A stretch of 64,000 nucleotides of DNA from Pezizomycotina sp. ARF18 (Eukaryota > Ascomycota): the NCBI GenBank assembly GCA_002224055.1, contig AZLU01000075.1:1-64000 (forward strand). The letters run 5' to 3'. The notes under the pieces are model-generated. The model searched no databases. It was not told the origin of the DNA and saw nothing but the letters and a program-made list of their open reading frames with translations. Both the position numbers and the translations under genes were made by a program. How positions within the stretch are numbered: the stretch's first letter is position 1; each line of letters opens with the position of its first letter. Positions 61,043 to 64,000 of the stretch are shown here, in pieces.

Positions 61043-61050
61043 TATAAATA
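61043..61050 (+). promoter_or_regulatory. TATA box of the MFS transporter gene
   Basis: TATAAATA about 160 bp upstream of the ATG at 61206. Confidence 0.55.
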
Positions 61051-61205
61051 ACAATTCCCACCCCCTATGGTTATCGATCTTAAACTCGTCAGGTGGATTT
61101 ACAAACAACATCGATTAACGGCTTTCGAATTGACAAAGGCTCTTTTTATACCCTTATTTCTATTATCGTTAGTACCCATCGAGGAGAGAGGACTTCCTTG
61201 ACCGA

Positions 61206-63207
61206 ATGTACTATTTATACTCTCGCTACAAGAAGAACAAGCGGCTCAAAGCTGAGCAGGCGGCCTCACAAGCGCAGCGACCCGTCGATGAAGCCAGCAA
61301 CATTAACATCGAAAACGATAATGTCGAACCGAAGACCACGCTGGCGATATAACTCCCGCCGACGCTCCCGGCGAGACTGCTACTACCACTACCAGCGAAA
61401 AGAAAAGAAGGCAGAATTAACTCCTGAAGAGAAAGCAGAGCAAAGGGCACTAAAGAAGAAGAAATGGAAATACAGGTGGAAATTGATATTCGGCCTGTTT
61501 TTCCCGTTCTTTATCAATTCGTTGGATACTACGGTTATCTCCGTCGCGCTGCCGGAGATCGCTTCTGCGTTTTGTAAGTTGAAACTCTGCCAGAAACAAA
61601 CTAACTCAAATTCCCTCGTTCGTTTTACGCAAAAACCTTATAGCTTACTGAAAGCGAAATATACTAATTGAACTCTTTTATTCTGTAGCTCAACTTATAA
61701 ACAATCCTACATCGTAACGACCTACACCATAACCTCCACCTGCTTCATCCCCGTCTACGCTGTCTCCGCCCGCGTCTTTGGCCGCATGTCTCCCTGCAAT
61801 CCGCCGTCTTCTTCCTCCTCGTCGGTAACGCACTCTGCGCCGGTGCCACCGCCTTCTCCATGCTCCTCGTCGGCCGCTGTATCGCCGGTATAGGCTCCGC
61901 CGGCGTCCTCGTCATGTCTTTCGTAATCTTATCCGACGGCGTCAACCTCGAAGAAAACGCGAAGCAGAATACCATATTCGCTTTAATAGCGGTATAAGTT
62001 TCTCCATCGGTCCCGTTATCGTGGTTACCTAACGAGCGCGAGTTGGCGGTGGTGCTTTGGACTCACGATACCGATATGTATCGTTGCGCATTTGACGATT
62101 TTTTGTCTGCTGAGGAAGGATTTGGTTGGTCCGGAACCGTATCAGGAAATTGATGAGAATGGGAATGTGGTTTGGAAAGGAAACAGACGTTTAGGGAGAA
62201 GCTTGCGGCGGTGGATTATTTGGGTGCTGTTTTGTTCCTCGGCGCGAGTATTTCGTTGGTTATAGCGCTGAGCTACGGCGGTAGTAAATTCGCCTGGGAC
62301 TCTGTCACGATAATCGGCCTCTTCGTCGGTAGCGGCGTCATGTTCATCCTGTTCATATTCGCCGAGTGGTCCGTCGTCCACGGGAAATTACACTTCTTCT
62401 GGCCTCGTATAAATCCATGATACCGCTCACCGTATTCCGGGAGAAGGATTTTTGCATACTTGCCTTTATAAGGTTTTGCACGGGCATGGGAATATATTCT
62501 ATGTTCTACTTTCTCGCACTGGTTCTCACCATCGTCGACAACTTACCTTCATCGCAAGCGGGAGCGAAGCTGCTATTCTTCTTACCCGGTTTAGGCGTCG
62601 GTAGTTACTCCGCCATGGCGATGTGCAACATATGGCCGCGCATGACATGGCCTGGAATATTTGTCGGCTGCTGCAGCTTTTCCATCGCATTAGGACTACT
62701 AACCCACGCCATCGTTGTCGGTCCTGACGCGTTTATCTACGGCATGATGGCTCTCACGGGTTTTGGCATGGCATTAACGCTCATGCCAGTACAACTCCAC
62801 GGCATCGCGCGGTTACCGAAGCAGGTACCCGTCGTCGTATCAATAATGCAATTCGCGCAACCGTTCGGCGGTACAGTCGCGCTCGCGCTACTCGGTTGCA
62901 CGCTGAATAACGAGGTCGCAAAAGGTAGCAAGGCAGATCGCGCAGTCGCACGTTTCCATCGCGAGTAATCTGGGGCAAAGCATTGATAGCATTAACGCCT
63001 TACCGAAGGGTTTCGGGTCGCGGTGAGGCACGCGATCAGGGAAGGTGTTAGGGTGGGCTTTTTGGCTATTATGGGATTCGTGGTCGCGGCGACGGTGCTG
63101 TGTTTGTTTTTGGGAATGTGTTTATTAAGAGGCCGGATCAGGAGGGGTTGGACAGTTGGATGAGAGTGGGAGGAGGAGGGATAGGCCCGCGCTGGTTAGG
63201 TTGGTGA
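61206..63207 (+). CDS. MFS drug/proton antiporter-type transporter (DHA2-like, 14 helices)
   Basis: Plasma-membrane export or uptake by proton antiport is expected from the family; the cargo is unknown. ATG at 61206 gives a polar N-terminus (MYYLYSRYKKNKRLKAEQAA), then in other frames KKWKYRWKLIFGLFFPFFIN and SLDTTVISVALPEIASAF (helix 1 with the D-T-T/I motif). An intron lies at 61574-61688 (GTAAGT...GTAG). Next comes YIVTTYTITSTCFIPVYAVS, then ARVFGR (motif A region), VGRCIAGIGSAGVLVMSFVI and GISFSIGPVI, the start of antiporter motif C. Further helices are DYLGAVLFLGASISLVIALS (62.2 kb), FCTGMGIYSMFYFLALVLTI, AKLLFFLPGLGVGSYSAMAM, GMMALTGFGMALTLMPVQLH and VGFLAIMGFVVAATVLCLFL (63.05 kb). The end GLDSWMRVGGGGIGPRW stops at 63207. 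About five frame changes. About 600 residues, normal for 14-helix members. Confidence 0.85.
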
Positions 63208-64000
63208 GAAGAGGCATAAGGAGAATGTTAGTAAAGCATAAGTGCCTCGACGGTTTAGGGGAAAGGGCTTTGATTGCGTTGGCATGAGAGCGATGCGAAC
63301 GCGGCGTTAATTTTTGTTTTCTACGATTTTTAATTCTGTACGACAATCACTGATCTCATGCCACATACATTTTCTGCTCTACGGACAACCTAGTACTTAA
63401 TACACGTTTATGCTTTTTCGTCTGGCTGCATCGATCGCGATGTATGGGCGGCGCTTCCGTCTTCAAAGGCTAAACTCGCCGAATTAAAAAAAATATAAAA
63501 ATCCCATGTTCTCCTTGTCCACCTTGATGTACGCTAAGTCACGAAATATCTAATGCAAAGTATAGCACTGGTAACTCCGCAACTTGTTCCTACCAGTTAT
63601 ACCTGAATCTTCCTTATGCCGTCTGCTGTGCCCCGCGCTGTCTCTTTTTATATTTTCCTACGACGAGAATGCCGAAAAGCGCCGCAAACAGAGAGACATC
63701 TATCGTTCGTAGTACGTGTAAAAGTTACTGAAACCCGTGCAATATTATACAGTCGGCTTCATGAGCATGCGCGTGTATAGCTTCTCATTATGGCTTTTCC
63801 AGTCATATCATGGTTCGGTGTTGGAGTGGAGCTCGTACGGTATTATCAACTCTTAAGATTATTTCGCGATTATTTTTAGTATATAGTATCAGCGGGTGAT
63901 GATACCTGTCATTTAAATTTTCTATCAAAGGCGGTGACATAGTATACGCGAGTGCAAACGAGGCCATAAAAATGGTGAAATATGTCAAGAATACTTCGTC
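63208..64000. other. intergenic, no gene seen
   Basis: Right end of the window. No supportable gene; only short frames without motif. Confidence 0.5.

Overview
The window looks like nuclear DNA of a filamentous ascomycete (Pezizomycotina). Genes have short introns (about 50-200 bp) with GTAAGT/GTATGT-type donors. Several promoters have TATA boxes 150-260 bp upstream of ATG followed by CT-rich leaders. The recognisable products belong to fungal families: seven-helix rhodopsin/PTH11-like membrane proteins, TPR-CHAT and caspase-like proteins, a DHA2-type MFS transporter, a short-chain reductase and small secreted cysteine-rich proteins. No rRNA, tRNA, CRISPR or operon structure was seen. Genes that are plainly conserved at the protein level change frame every 100-300 bp. 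One 695-base N gap is present and homopolymers reach 25 bases. This suggests a draft long-read assembly with residual indels, so all gene ends are approximate and many genes appear as strings of frame-shifted blocks.

Layout: 1-6.36 kb is gene-poor. 6.4-7.1 kb (-) holds a secreted Cys-rich protein, and 8.18-10.26 kb (+) a large conserved fungal membrane protein. 11.9-13.2 kb (-) is a doubtful membrane protein. Two 7TM genes follow at 15.3-16.4 kb (-) and 18.0-19.3 kb (+), then a secreted knottin-like protein at 19.85-20.48 kb. 22.18-24.93 kb is an unrecognised multi-block coding region. A small secreted Gly/Leu-rich protein lies at 26.9 kb, a SnoaL/NTF2-like protein at 29.0 kb, and a third 7TM gene at 30.5-31.6 kb. 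The central feature is a head-to-head pair: a TPR-CHAT gene (32.4-36.76 kb, -) and a caspase-like gene (37.75 kb, +, running into the gap at 39.5 kb). 40.2-44 kb is sparse.

From 44.1 kb comes the first of three related genes of an unrecognised family (44.1, 53.65 and 54.5 kb). An acidic unknown protein lies at 45.4-46.8 kb. Two convergent 7TM genes occupy 47.8-50.45 kb, and a Cys-rich zinc-ribbon-like protein 52.1-52.5 kb. The right end carries a short-chain reductase (56.3-57.2 kb), a 4-kb empty stretch, and a DHA2-type MFS transporter (61.2-63.2 kb).

How the parts may work together is inference. The locus combines five putative surface receptors, several secreted Cys-rich proteins, two caspase-clan proteins in divergent orientation and an expanded unknown family. 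That mix resembles a lineage-specific sensing or self/non-self locus more than a metabolic cluster. The reductase and transporter at the right edge could belong to a separate metabolic neighbourhood.
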